Shown: positions 15,591 to 23,893, counted from the first letter of the stretch. The stretch: 24,089 nt of DNA from an uncultured Prevotellaceae bacterium (GCA_937915745.1 CALGGJ010000022.1:1-24089); one strand, 5' to 3'. Numbers and translations: made by a program. Notes: generated from the letters alone by a model not told the origin.

Positions 15591-17642
15591 CTATCCGTTC
15601 ATGGTAGCGAGGAACTCCTCGTTGTTTTCGGTACGCTCTATGTGTTTCAGTATTGTGTCCATAGCCTCGAGGTTATTCATGTCGGCAATATGGTTTCTGA
15701 TAATCCACATGCGTCGTCGTGTATTTTCGTCTTGCAGCAGGTCGTCGCGTCGTGTGCTCGATGCGATGAGGTTGACAGCAGGGAATATACGTTTGTTGGC
15801 GAGCATACGGTCGAGTTGCAGTTCCATGTTACCAGTTCCTTTGAACTCTTCGAAAATCACTTCGTCCATTTTTGAACCAGTGTCAATCAGTGCGGTTGCA
15901 ATGATGGTGAGCGAACCACCGCCTTCAATGTTGCGTGCAGCTCCGAAGAATCGCTTGGGTTTCTGCAGTGCGTTGGCATCAACTCCTCCTGTCAGCACTT
16001 TGCCCGATGCCGGACTTACGGTGTTGTATGCTCGCGCCAGTCGTGTAATAGAGTCGAGGAATATTACTACATCGTGTCCGCATTCCACCATACGTTTTGC
16101 TTTTTCGAGTACAAGGTTGGCTATCTTAACATGGTTGTCGGCCGGTGCATCGAATGTTGATGCTATGACTTCTGCATTTACCGTACGTGCCATGTCGGTC
16201 ACTTCCTCTGGTCGTTCGTCGATGAGCAGCATCATAAGGTATGCTTCGGGATGGTTGCGTGCTATCGAGTTAGCAATGTCTTTCATGAGCAGGGTCTTAC
16301 CTGTCTTTGGTTGAGCGACTATGAGTGCGCGCTGCCCCTTGCCTATAGGCGAGAATAAATCTACGATGCGCGATGAGGGTGTATCACCCTTTCCACAACA
16401 CAGACGGAATTTCTGGTCGGGGAAGAGTGGAGTAAGGTACTCGAATGGTACTCGATCGCGCACAACCGATGGTTCACATCCGTTTATTTTGTCGATGCGT
16501 ACGAGTGGAAAGAATTTTTCGCCCTCGCGTGGCGGACGTATCGTACCTTCAACGACATCTCCTGTTTTCAGTCCGTAATGTTTTACCTGTGATGGGTTGA
16601 CATATATGTCATCGGGTGATGACAGGTAGTTGTAGTCTGAACTGCGAAGGAATCCGAATCCGTCGGCTGTAGTGTCGAGTACTCCCGAAATGTGTATTAT
16701 GTCGTTGAAATCGTAGGGCTCGGCATCAGTGTTGTTTTCGTATAATGGTTGGTAGTCGTCGGTTTCTAAGTCTGATTGGTAGAACTCGTTGTTTGCATCG
16801 GTATCTGCATTTGTGGCCAAGTGTGTTGGGGTGCGGTATTTTTCGAATATACTGGTAGGTCCCTCTTCTGATTCGATGTCTTCGTTTGGTATGTTTTCCA
16901 GAATTATGAAATCCGACTCGTCGTCAAACATCTCCGTTCCAATCGGCATCTTGTTGGTTTTGTTGTCTTTGAGGTCAAGGAGTGATGTTCCGCCTTTCGT
17001 TTCCTCATTTTTACCAATTGAGTTGTCGGCCGGTTCGTCTATATTGTTGTCGTTGACTGGTTCCGGTTGGTTTTTGCGTGGTCGTCCGCGTTTGCGTTTT
17101 GGCGTTTCGATTTCTGCCGCCTCTTTGTCTTCATGTGCAGTTCCCTTTTCGGTTACCGTTTCGTCTATATTGTTGTCGTTGACCGGTTCCTGCTGTTTTT
17201 TGCGTGGTCTTCCGCGTTTGCGTTTTGGTGTTTCCACTTCTGCCTGATTCATAATTTCTTCTGCAGGATTGGCATTGTTGGTATCTGTGGTCTCTGGTGT
17301 TTCTGCTTGCGGTTGTAGGGCGTCGTTTGAGTCGAGCATTTCAATTTCTTCAAACGACAGGTCGTTGAAAAGTGAATTGTCGGTGGGCATGGTGGTTTGC
17401 TTTTCTATCTTCTTGGCCTTCATCTGGTTGGCCGAATATACATGGTCGACGGTCTTTATGCGGTTACGCTTTCTTGGTTTTTCGCTTGCAGTGGTTTGTG
17501 CGGCTTTTTCAATAGCCGAGTGGTCGAGTATTTCATACACGAGTTCTTGTGCTTCCAGCTTGTCGGCCTTGATTCCAAACTCGTTGGCAATGGCTTGCAG
17601 TTCTTCAAGGCTTTTCTTGCTTAGTTCTTCTTTGTTATACAT
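15591..17642 (-). CDS. rho: Transcription termination factor Rho with a large disordered N-terminal insertion
   Basis: Hexameric RNA-dependent ATPase that pulls RNA out of stalled transcription complexes. 683 residues against about 420 in E. coli. Residues 1-45 form the Rho N-terminal helical domain; 50-310 are low-complexity and charged; about 313-395 is the RNA-binding cold-shock-like domain (GVLDTTADGFGFLRSSDYNY); the ATPase follows with Walker A AQPKTGKT (443-450), Walker B LMMLLIDERPEEV (469-481) and the C-terminal GGSLTIIATALIDTGSKMDE and FKGTGNMEL motifs. The insertion has two near-identical 26-residue units (136-161 and 178-203) each with an AT-hook-like KRKRGRPRK. Bacteroides Rho proteins are known to carry a disordered insertion linked to condensate formation; the duplicated AT-hook is the feature here. 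A leader of about 165 nt precedes it. Confidence 0.96.
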   Translation of the reverse strand: MYNKEELSKKSLEELQAIANEFGIKADKLEAQELVYEILDHSAIEKAAQTTASEKPRKRNRIKTVDHVYSANQMKAKKIEKQTTMPTDNSLFNDLSFEEIEMLDSNDALQPQAETPETTDTNNANPAEEIMNQAEVETPKRKRGRPRKKQQEPVNDNNIDETVTEKGTAHEDKEAAEIETPKRKRGRPRKNQPEPVNDNNIDEPADNSIGKNEETKGGTSLLDLKDNKTNKMPIGTEMFDDESDFIILENIPNEDIESEEGPTSIFEKYRTPTHLATNADTDANNEFYQSDLETDDYQPLYENNTDAEPYDFNDIIHISGVLDTTADGFGFLRSSDYNYLSSPDDIYVNPSQVKHYGLKTGDVVEGTIRPPREGEKFFPLVRIDKINGCEPSVVRDRVPFEYLTPLFPDQKFRLCCGKGDTPSSRIVDLFSPIGKGQRALIVAQPKTGKTLLMKDIANSIARNHPEAYLMMLLIDERPEEVTDMARTVNAEVIASTFDAPADNHVKIANLVLEKAKRMVECGHDVVIFLDSITRLARAYNTVSPASGKVLTGGVDANALQKPKRFFGAARNIEGGGSLTIIATALIDTGSKMDEVIFEEFKGTGNMELQLDRMLANKRIFPAVNLIASSTRRDDLLQDENTRRRMWIIRNHIADMNNLEAMDTILKHIERTENNEEFLATMNG
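17034..17111 (-). repeat. Second copy of the 78-bp AT-hook unit inside rho
   Basis: Encodes residues 178-203, IETPKRKRGRPRKNQPEPVN then DNNIDE. It differs from the copy at 17160-17237 at only three of 26 residues (V/I, K/N and Q/P) and the DNA is equally similar, so the duplication is recent or maintained. Start-to-start distance is 126 bp. Confidence 0.85.
17160..17237 (-). repeat. First copy of the 78-bp AT-hook unit inside rho
   Basis: Encodes residues 136-161, VETPKRKRGRPRKKQQEPVN then DNNIDE. Paired with 17034-17111. GRPRK flanked by basic residues is the AT-hook core known to bind the minor groove of AT-rich DNA. Confidence 0.85.
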
Positions 17643-17708
17643 GAATTTGTGTTTAGTGATTTTCGTTGCTTTGGCATTCTCAAGGTACAGATGCGTGTAA
17701 AAGTGAAA

Positions 17709-17820
17709 CGTACCCTATGTATGGTACGGTGCATTTATTGCTTGTACTTATGTATTGGGAATTTTAAGTTTACGTAGGGATAGATTCGGATGTTTTGCTC
17801 CTAAATCCGGTGCAAAGGTA
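17709..17820 (-). promoter_or_regulatory. rho promoter and structured leader
   Basis: The -7 box TACCTTTG (17813-17820, minus strand) lies 170 bp upstream of the rho ATG and gives a leader of about 165 nt. Within the leader CGTACC/GGTACG (17709-17714 with 17723-17728) form a 6-bp hairpin with an 8-nt loop. Rho genes of other bacteria are autoregulated through long leaders; the same here is inference. No -33 TTTG at proper distance. Confidence 0.5.
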
Positions 17821-17885
17821 ATAATATTTTCTGAAACGGTAATCTATTATTGCAAAAAAAATACATGTGTAGGTGTCTTTTTCTT

Positions 17886-18485
17886 TTATTTAATGCTTTT
17901 ATTAATTTTTTCAATGTATTTGAGCAGTTCTTCGCGTCCCATGCGTGTAGGTGCGCTGGTAATGAAGTGTTGTGGTAATTCTTCCCATTGTTGTGTCAGG
18001 TGTTCCATGTATGCTGCCACATTGCTTGTCTGGCGCTGACGATTCAGTTTGTCTGCTTTTGTGAATACAATGACGAATGGTACACCGTTTTCGCCAAGGA
18101 AGTTGATAAAATCGAGGTCTTTCTGCTGTGGCTCGTGCCTTATATCAATTAGCAGGAACAGGCATGTGAGTTGTTGCCGTTCGAGCACATAATGACTTAT
18201 CAGGTTCCACAGTTTGTCCATCTCACGTTTGCCACGCATAGCATATCCATAACCGGGTAGATCCACAAGATACCATGATTGGTTGATGAGGAAATGGTTG
18301 ATAAGCATTGTCTTGCCGGGGGTGCTTGATGTGAGTGCCAGTCTCTTTCTGCCCGTGAGCATGTTGATGAGGCTTGATTTGCCAACGTTCGAGCGTCCGA
18401 TGAAAGCATACTCGGGCAGGTCGGTGTTGGGACACATATCAGCACGTGGACTGCTACATTTGAATTCGGCAGATGTTATGTTCAT
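17886..18485 (-). CDS. engB: Ribosome biogenesis GTPase YihA/YsxC/EngB
   Basis: Small TRAFAC-class GTPase needed for large ribosomal subunit assembly. 199 residues. G1 GRSNVGKSS is at 30-38; the G2 threonine lies in SSTPGKT (53-59); G3 DLPGYGYA at 75-82 is diagnostic of EngB; G4 TKAD is at 142-145, with the G5 serine expected near FITSAPTRMG. Starts MNITSAEFKCSSP, a normal family start. It lies between eda (115 bp upstream, with a hairpin in the gap) and the rho leader (243 bp downstream). No promoter box of the standard kind is visible directly upstream. Confidence 0.95.
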   Translation of the reverse strand: MNITSAEFKCSSPRADMCPNTDLPEYAFIGRSNVGKSSLINMLTGRKRLALTSSTPGKTMLINHFLINQSWYLVDLPGYGYAMRGKREMDKLWNLISHYVLERQQLTCLFLLIDIRHEPQQKDLDFINFLGENGVPFVIVFTKADKLNRQRQTSNVAAYMEHLTQQWEELPQHFITSAPTRMGREELLKYIEKINKSIK

Positions 18486-18547
18486 GTGGCTGTTTGTTTT
18501 GTGATGTTCGGTAAATCAGTCGTAATAACAATTTATACAGACGCAAT

Positions 18548-18582
18548 ACACCATGCGCCGTTATTGCATCGATGCATGGTGT
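18548..18582 (-). terminator. Hairpin between eda and engB
   Basis: ACACCATGC/GCATGGTGT (18548-18556 with 18574-18582), a perfect 9-bp inverted repeat with a 17-nt loop that itself contains the palindrome GCATCGATGC overlapping the stem. It begins 18 bp after the eda stop. The tail ATTGCGTCTGTATAAATTG is not a good T-run, so termination may be partial. Confidence 0.45.
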
Positions 18583-18600
18583 GTGCTGTCGTTATGGTAT

Positions 18601-19266
18601 TTATTTGGCTTTATTGATGATGTCGAGGCATTCCTGGCATTTCTTGGTTATGTATTGCCAGTCTTGTGCTTCGATGCGGTCTTTAGGGAAGAGTTTGCTA
18701 CCCATTCCTACGCAATAGACCCCGGCTTTGAACCATGCTGTCAGGTTTTCCTCTGTTGGTGCCACTCCGCCTGTTACCATGATTTTAGACCATGGCATAG
18801 GTGCTTTCATGCCTTTTACAAAAGCCGGGCCATACACATCGCCCGGGAACACCTTGCATAGGTCGCAACCAAGTTCTTGTGCACGGCCTATTTCGCTTAC
18901 CGTTCCACATCCGGGGCAATAGGGAATGAGCCTGCGGTTGCAAACCGGTGCAATATCGGGGTTGAATAGTGGACCGACTACAAAGCATGCACCGAGTTGT
19001 ATATAGAGTGCTGCTGTCGGTGCATCTACCACACTGCCTACACCTAATGCCAGTTCGGGACATTCGCTTTGAGCGTATTTTACACATTCGGCAAATACCT
19101 CGTGGGCGAAGTCACCGCGGTTGGTGAACTCGAAAGCTCGAACGCCGCCATCGTAGCAAGCCTTGATTACGTGTTTGGATACTTCTGCATCATTGTGATA
19201 GAACACAGGTACCATGCCTGTATCTCCAATTTTTGCCATGACGGCCAGTTTATCAAATCGTGACAT
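18601..19266 (-). CDS. eda: KDPG/KHG aldolase (2-dehydro-3-deoxy-6-phosphogluconate aldolase)
   Basis: Class I aldolase that splits 2-keto-3-deoxy-6-phosphogluconate into pyruvate and glyceraldehyde-3-phosphate, and may also act on 4-hydroxy-2-oxoglutarate. 221 residues. E46 in FEFTNRGD is the general base; K138 in DLCKVFPGDVYGPAFV forms the Schiff base; PGCGTVSEI (118-126) corresponds to the phosphate-binding PGVxTPTE motif, with Cys-Gly replacing the usual residues; the second phosphate loop is MVTGGVAPTEENL. kdgK lies 77 bp upstream and makes its substrate, so the two form a catabolic pair. No isomerase or dehydratase of the uronate route is in the window. Confidence 0.95.
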   Translation of the reverse strand: MSRFDKLAVMAKIGDTGMVPVFYHNDAEVSKHVIKACYDGGVRAFEFTNRGDFAHEVFAECVKYAQSECPELALGVGSVVDAPTAALYIQLGACFVVGPLFNPDIAPVCNRRLIPYCPGCGTVSEIGRAQELGCDLCKVFPGDVYGPAFVKGMKAPMPWSKIMVTGGVAPTEENLTAWFKAGVYCVGMGSKLFPKDRIEAQDWQYITKKCQECLDIINKAK

Positions 19267-19343
19267 GTTTATATTGATTGTAACTATGCTTTTGTGATTT
19301 TTCTGAAGATGGTTTACAAGTGTGAAATAGTGCTTATGGTGTG

Positions 19344-20366
19344 TTATCGTTGAACACGTCCGTTGGCATTGCCGCCTGCCAGTGCTTCAACTTCTTCGAT
19401 ACTTACGTGGTTGAAGTCGCCGGGGATAGTGTGTTTCAGTGCGCTGGCAGCCACAGCAAATTCGAGTGCTTCGCCTTGAGTGGCTTTGGTTAGGAGTCCG
19501 TGGATAAGTCCGCCAGAGAACGAGTCGCCTCCGCCCACTCTGTCAATGATTGGATTGATGTCGTATCGGCGCGACTGATAGAATTCTTTGCCGTCGAAGA
19601 TGAGTGCTTTCCATCCGTTGTGTGTGGCACTGAAGCTTTCGCGCAGTGTGCTTACCACATATTTGAATCCAAACTCGGCTGCCATCTGACGGAATATGCC
19701 TTCGTATCCTGCTGCATCGGTCTTTCCGCCTTCAACATCGGCATCGGGTTTGAATCCGAGGCATAGTTCGGCATCTTCCTCGTTGCCTATACATACATCT
19801 ACATACTGCATGAGTGGTCGCATTATGCTGATGGCCTTTTTGCTGGTCCAGAGTTTTTTTCGGAAGTTGAGGTCGCAGCTCACGGTCACCCCATGGCGTT
19901 TGGCTGCTATACAAGCCAGGCGCAGACATTCGGCGCTTTGGTCGCTCACTGCCGGTGTTATGCCGCTCCAGTGAAACCAGTCGGCTCCCTTGAAGATGGC
20001 ATCGAAGTCGAAATCTTCAGGACGTGCGTTGGCTATGGCCGAGTTGGCACGGTCGTATATCACCTTGGATGCACGCATTGATGCGCCTGTCTCGGCATAG
20101 TACAGACCCACACGGTCGCCACCACGTGCAATGAAGTCGGTGTTGACTCCAAAGCGACGTAATCCGTTTACTGCTATTTGTCCAATCTCATGTGGAGGGA
20201 GTTTGCTTACAAAGTAGGCTTCATGTCCGAAGTTTGCAAGGCTCACTGCCACGTTGGCTTCACCGCCACCGGGGATGATGCAGAACTTATCGGCTTGTAC
20301 AAATCGGGAATTTCCTTCGGGACTGAGACGGAGCATAATCTCGCCCATTGTGATGATTTTCGACAT
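19344..20366 (-). CDS. kdgK: 2-keto-3-deoxygluconate kinase (PfkB family)
   Basis: Phosphorylates 2-keto-3-deoxygluconate to KDPG, the substrate of the adjacent aldolase. 340 residues from the ATG at 20366 (MSKIITMGEIMLRLSPEG). An upstream in-frame ATG at 20435 is rejected because it would precede the -7 box at 20424-20431 and adds a low-quality AT-rich peptide. PfkB motif 1 GGGEANVAVSLANFG is at 33-47; motif 2 DRVGGGDSFSGG is at 275-286 with D281 as catalytic base. NxxE-type Mg-binding residues occur at NEEDAE (195-200). PfkB kinases differ in substrate; KDG is chosen because eda is next in line. It is divergent from the CobW-type gene. Confidence 0.9.
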   Translation of the reverse strand: MSKIITMGEIMLRLSPEGNSRFVQADKFCIIPGGGEANVAVSLANFGHEAYFVSKLPPHEIGQIAVNGLRRFGVNTDFIARGGDRVGLYYAETGASMRASKVIYDRANSAIANARPEDFDFDAIFKGADWFHWSGITPAVSDQSAECLRLACIAAKRHGVTVSCDLNFRKKLWTSKKAISIMRPLMQYVDVCIGNEEDAELCLGFKPDADVEGGKTDAAGYEGIFRQMAAEFGFKYVVSTLRESFSATHNGWKALIFDGKEFYQSRRYDINPIIDRVGGGDSFSGGLIHGLLTKATQGEALEFAVAASALKHTIPGDFNHVSIEEVEALAGGNANGRVQR

Positions 20367-20423
20367 TGTGTTTTTTGTTTTCTTTGTTTTTACGTAAATG
20401 GTTAACAGTAGCCTTATGCGGTG

Positions 20424-20431
20424 CAAAGGTA
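20424..20431 (-). promoter_or_regulatory. -7 box of kdgK-eda
   Basis: TACCTTTG on the minus strand, exact TAnnTTTG match, giving a leader of about 50 nt before the ATG at 20366. It faces away from the -7 box of the next gene (20568-20575). Between them is a 14-bp tandem repeat (20455-20468 and 20469-20482, ATTGAGG(T/A)TTGAAA). Confidence 0.55.
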
Positions 20432-20567
20432 ACAATAAAAAATGAAAAACTAAGATTGAGGTTTGAAAATTGAGGATTGAAAAGTAAAAAAATGTATCGT
20501 GTCGGCCAATTTTCGTATTTGATACTCTTATTTTTATTTTTCATTTCCGCTATTCATTCAAAATAGC

Positions 20568-20575
20568 TAACTTTG
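20568..20575 (+). promoter_or_regulatory. -7 box of the CobW-type GTPase gene
   Basis: TAACTTTG matches TAnnTTTG and is followed by GCAGAC; transcription would start near 20582 and give a 15-nt leader before the ATG at 20597. No TTTG about 20 bp upstream, so strength is uncertain. Confidence 0.55.
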
Positions 20576-20596
20576 CAGACATTAAATATATATGTT

Positions 20597-21844
20597 ATGA
20601 CAAAGAATATAACTCCGGTGCTGCTGCTCACTGGTTATCTAGGAAGCGGCAAGACCACTCTTTTGAACCGAATTCTTGCTAATAAGCGTGGTATAAAATT
20701 TGCGGTGATAGTAAATGATATCGGCGAAGTGAATATTGATGCCGACCTAATAGAGCAGGGGGGTATAGCCCAACAGAAAGACGACAGCCTTGTAGCTCTT
20801 CAGAATGGGTGTATATGCTGCACGCTGAAGATGGATCTCGTTGAGCAACTGCACGATATCATCAGTATGCATAGGTTTGACTATATTGTGATTGAGGCCA
20901 GCGGAATATGCGAACCGGCACCTATAGCACAAACAATCTGTTCCATACCGCAGATGGAACCAAGATATACTCGCGACGGATTGCCACAGCTTGACTGTAT
21001 CGTTACGGTGGTCGATGCGCTGAGACTGAAAGACGAGTTTGGCAACGGCGACCATTTGTTGCGCCAGAATATTGATGACGAAGATATCGAGAATTTGGTT
21101 ATACAACAGATAGAATTCTGTAATATCATTCTGCTCAACAAGGCTTCGGAGGTGGAGAAGACCGATTTGGAACGCATACGCCGAATTATCCGTGCCTTGC
21201 AGCCTAAGGCTGAAATTATCGATTGTGATTATTGTGATGTCAATCTCGACAAGATACTCAATACACTTATGTTTGATTTTGAGGATGTTGTAACTTCGGC
21301 AACTTGGATTGATGCTATTGAGAACGACCGTGATGGTGACGAAGATCATGGTGATGATGACCATGATGATGACCACGACGAAGACCATGGGCATCATCAC
21401 CACCATCACGACGAAGACCATGAGCATCATCACCACCATCACGACGAGGGTGAAGCTGAAGAATATGGCATAGGCACGTTTGTGTACTACCGCCGCCAGC
21501 CATTCGACATAGGTCGGTTCGATGAATTTGTGGCTCGTCGTTGGCCGAAGTCAGTCATACGGGCTAAAGGCATGTGCTATTTCCGCAACGAGCAACATCT
21601 TTGTTATGTGTTTGAGCAGGCGGGACGTCAGTTTTCGCTCAGGAATGCCGGACAATGGTATGCCACGATGCCTAAAGACCAATTGCAACGCCTCTTGGAC
21701 GCTGAGCCAAGACTGCTAAAAGACTGGGACGAGACCTATGGCGACCGCATGCAGAAACTCGTGTTCATCGGTCAGAAGATGGACCGCGAAGCAATCGAGG
21801 CCGAGCTGGACAAGTGCTTGTGTCCTGACGGCAGGATTGTATGA
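20597..21844 (+). CDS. CobW/COG0523-family GTPase with a histidine-rich metal-binding loop
   Basis: G3E-class GTPase, a family of metal chaperones (zinc or cobalt). 415 residues from the ATG at 20597; the reading frame could begin earlier at a TTG (20573), but that lies inside the promoter. Walker A TGYLGSGKTTLLN is at 12-24; the family's metal-binding GCICC motif at 71-75 (C72, C74, C75); EASGICEPAP at 100-109; VVDALR at 138-143; the guanine-specificity motif is NKAS (181-184) rather than NKxD. Residues about 245-288 are almost only Asp, Glu and His, with 17 histidines including two runs of six. The CobW C-terminal domain follows (GTFVYYRRQPFDIGRF, 293-308). A secreted BNR protein gene follows after 34 bp. 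Zinc delivery is the likeliest role; the client is unknown. Confidence 0.92.
   Translation: MTKNITPVLLLTGYLGSGKTTLLNRILANKRGIKFAVIVNDIGEVNIDADLIEQGGIAQQKDDSLVALQNGCICCTLKMDLVEQLHDIISMHRFDYIVIEASGICEPAPIAQTICSIPQMEPRYTRDGLPQLDCIVTVVDALRLKDEFGNGDHLLRQNIDDEDIENLVIQQIEFCNIILLNKASEVEKTDLERIRRIIRALQPKAEIIDCDYCDVNLDKILNTLMFDFEDVVTSATWIDAIENDRDGDEDHGDDDHDDDHDEDHGHHHHHHDEDHEHHHHHHDEGEAEEYGIGTFVYYRRQPFDIGRFDEFVARRWPKSVIRAKGMCYFRNEQHLCYVFEQAGRQFSLRNAGQWYATMPKDQLQRLLDAEPRLLKDWDETYGDRMQKLVFIGQKMDREAIEAELDKCLCPDGRIV
21377..21442 (+). repeat. 33-bp tandem duplication in the His-rich loop
   Basis: Two adjacent 33-bp units (21377-21409 and 21410-21442) differ by one base and encode DEDHGHHHHHH and DEDHEHHHHHH. 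The in-frame length and near-identity point to slippage or unequal recombination that doubles the number of metal ligands. Confidence 0.85.
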
Positions 21845-21878
21845 TAAAAACGTGAAACAATATCTAAACAATACGGCT

Positions 21879-23504
21879 ATGAAACGAATAATGATTACAA
21901 TTGCTCTGCTCGTTGGTGTGATTACCACGGTCAGTGCCAACACTGTCACCGGAGAAGGCGCATGGTGTTGGTTTGCCGACCCACGAGCACTACATTATGA
22001 AAACCCTGAGGGTACTATCAATGCTACGTATTTGGGCTATATCGACAATCATGGCAATATACGTGCCACACAGATGGACTTTGTGAGCGGACGCCGCGAC
22101 GAAGTGATCATACGCAGTTACTTCCAACCCGACGACCACAACAACCCTACATTCCTCGTTTTGCCCGACGAGCGTGTGATGATATTCTACACCCGACACA
22201 CCGACGAACCACGCATCTGGTATCGTATATCGGTACGTAAGGGCGACATCACAACATTGGGCGAAGAACGATACATCGAAACCCGACAGAATACCACATA
22301 CCCATCGCCGTTTATCATGAGCGACGACCCCAACCACATATATCTGTGTTGGCGTGGCATAAACTGGCATCCTACTATAGCCAGGCTGACTATGCCCGAC
22401 ATGTCTGATAATGTGAGTATCGACTTCGGCCCGCGACAGATTGTGCAGTCAACTGGTGCCCGGCCTTATGCGAAGTACCAGAGCAACGGGCGCGATAAGA
22501 TTTACCTCACCTACACAACAGGGCACCCCGACAACGAATGGCCATGCTGGCTTTACTTCAACGTGATAGATATAAATCACGGCGACGGACCTATACTGCG
22601 CGACATCAAAGGCAACGAGTTGGCACATGTGGCCGACGCTACATTCCGTGTCAATAAAACCGAGGAATACAAGGCTCAGTTCCCGTTCACACTAATTGAT
22701 TCACCGACCGACACGCGCGACTGGGTATGGCAAATAACCCTTGACGCCAAAGAACAACCAGTCGTGGCCATGACACACATCAGCAACGACAAAAACACCC
22801 ACACCTACATACATGCCAAATGGACTGGAAAGGACTGGCGCCTGACTACACTGGCTGATGGCGGACATGCATTCCACCAGAACTGGCAACGCACCGAGAA
22901 ATGCTACAGCGGGGGCATGGCGTTTGATAGCGACAACCCTAATGTGGTGTATGTGTCGGTACCGGTCAATGGTACATACGAGATATGCCGAATAACCCTC
23001 ACCGACAAAGGAAAGATAGCGGAACGTAAGTATATCACCACCAACTCTGCCAAAAACAATATGCGTCCGTATGTCATTCCATCTTCTGCAACCTCGCCAC
23101 TACGGCTCTGCTGGATGCGTGGCGACTACTATTATTGGATGGTCAACCGCAACTATCCACAGGGATTCCCAACCAGTCTGGAATGCGACTACAACCTGCC
23201 AGAGATCACAACAGGTAAAGTCATCTTCGACGACACCGACTATCGGGGGCAGACTCTTCAGGTAAGTCCTAATATCATGCTCGGCATTACAGCCGACAAC
23301 TATCTGTATCTACGCATAGGAAACCGTACATACGTAAGTCAGTGTCGTTACCTCACATCCGACGATTGGGCCCGCTTTTCAACAGGCACATCGGGCGACA
23401 CCTGGCCTACACGCATCATATCGGCACACATCACACTGTCTGAATTAGACGGATACACCATATTGAGTCGCAACGGAGCCATAGAGATGAAAATAAAGGT
23501 TTGA
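21879..23504 (+). CDS. Secreted BNR_4-type beta-propeller protein, probable glycan-active enzyme
   Basis: 541 residues from the ATG at 21879, which starts a clean signal peptide (MKRIMITIALLVGVITTVSA, cleavage after A20). The frame is open further upstream through the end of the CobW gene, but that part is a shadow. The mature start GEGAWCWFADPRALHYE, followed by a stretch ending IDNHGNIRATQMD, then DDHNNPTFLVLPDERVMIFY, is the pattern of the BNR_4 repeat family (a seven-bladed propeller seen in some polysaccharide lyases and glycosidases). There is no lipobox. It lies 34 bp after the CobW gene with no promoter box between, so it is probably co-transcribed. The strong terminator at 23534 closes the unit. 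Codon choice is richer in C-ending codons than in the minus-strand genes. Substrate unknown; enzymatic activity is not proven for the family. Confidence 0.8.
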   Translation: MKRIMITIALLVGVITTVSANTVTGEGAWCWFADPRALHYENPEGTINATYLGYIDNHGNIRATQMDFVSGRRDEVIIRSYFQPDDHNNPTFLVLPDERVMIFYTRHTDEPRIWYRISVRKGDITTLGEERYIETRQNTTYPSPFIMSDDPNHIYLCWRGINWHPTIARLTMPDMSDNVSIDFGPRQIVQSTGARPYAKYQSNGRDKIYLTYTTGHPDNEWPCWLYFNVIDINHGDGPILRDIKGNELAHVADATFRVNKTEEYKAQFPFTLIDSPTDTRDWVWQITLDAKEQPVVAMTHISNDKNTHTYIHAKWTGKDWRLTTLADGGHAFHQNWQRTEKCYSGGMAFDSDNPNVVYVSVPVNGTYEICRITLTDKGKIAERKYITTNSAKNNMRPYVIPSSATSPLRLCWMRGDYYYWMVNRNYPQGFPTSLECDYNLPEITTGKVIFDDTDYRGQTLQVSPNIMLGITADNYLYLRIGNRTYVSQCRYLTSDDWARFSTGTSGDTWPTRIISAHITLSELDGYTILSRNGAIEMKIKV

Positions 23505-23533
23505 ACCCTTATGACCTATTAGGGATTATAATC

Positions 23534-23576
23534 AAAGATCCTGGTACAACATTCGTGCCAGGGTCTTTCTGTTTTT
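23534..23576 (+). terminator. Intrinsic terminator after the BNR gene
   Basis: A 14-bp stem, AAAGATCCTGGTAC (23534-23547) with GTGCCAGGGTCTTT (23555-23568), two G-T pairs, 7-nt loop, followed by CTGTTTTTG. The longest and most classical rightward terminator in the window. Confidence 0.85.
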
Positions 23577-23578
23577 GC

Positions 23579-23688
23579 GAGTACGCAGTCTCAAGTCTAT
23601 GAGTGCGCAGTCACGGGTTCATGAGTGCGTGGTCACAGGTTCATGAGTGCGTGGTCACAGGTTCATGAGTGCGCAATCCCGGAGCTTA
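23579..23688 (+). repeat. Five 22-bp tandem repeats
   Basis: Five consecutive units of exactly 22 bp: 23579-23600, 23601-23622, 23623-23644, 23645-23666 and 23667-23688. Units 3 and 4 are identical (GAGTGCGTGGTCACAGGTTC plus AT), unit 2 differs at three places, units 1 and 5 are diverged copies. The period is not a multiple of three, so this is not coding. There are no spacers, so it is not a CRISPR array. It starts two bases after the terminator T-run and lies about 280 bp before an integrase gene. Confidence 0.9.
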
Positions 23689-23893
23689 ACGGTGTATATA
23701 AATCCTAACTGTGAATATATAAATAAGGTGGATATACAAGTTTCGTATGTATAGGGTTTGATAATAGAAATCAAAACGAAAGATTTATAATAAAAGTAAC
23801 GAAATATCATTGTATTAAAGCACTTTGGCAGAATTTGCGATAATTATTAAACTTTGCTAACTTCCGCTATTGTGATGCCCTTTTTGTTGCATA

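Noticed and set aside
15535..16314. A 259-codon plus-strand open frame opposite the Rho ATPase domain
   Set aside because: Antisense to a highly conserved coding region; serine-rich shadow with no recognisable motif.
20367..20435. Longer kdgK protein starting at 20435
   Set aside because: The start would lie upstream of the -7 box at 20424-20431, and the added residues do not belong to the PfkB fold.
20747..21442. A 231-codon minus-strand open frame opposite the CobW gene, starting with Met/Val-rich repeats
   Set aside because: The Met/Val repeats are the complement of the His/Asp codons in the metal-binding loop, so this is a shadow.
23579..23688. Possible CRISPR array
   Set aside because: Units are directly adjacent with no spacers, and no cas genes are present.
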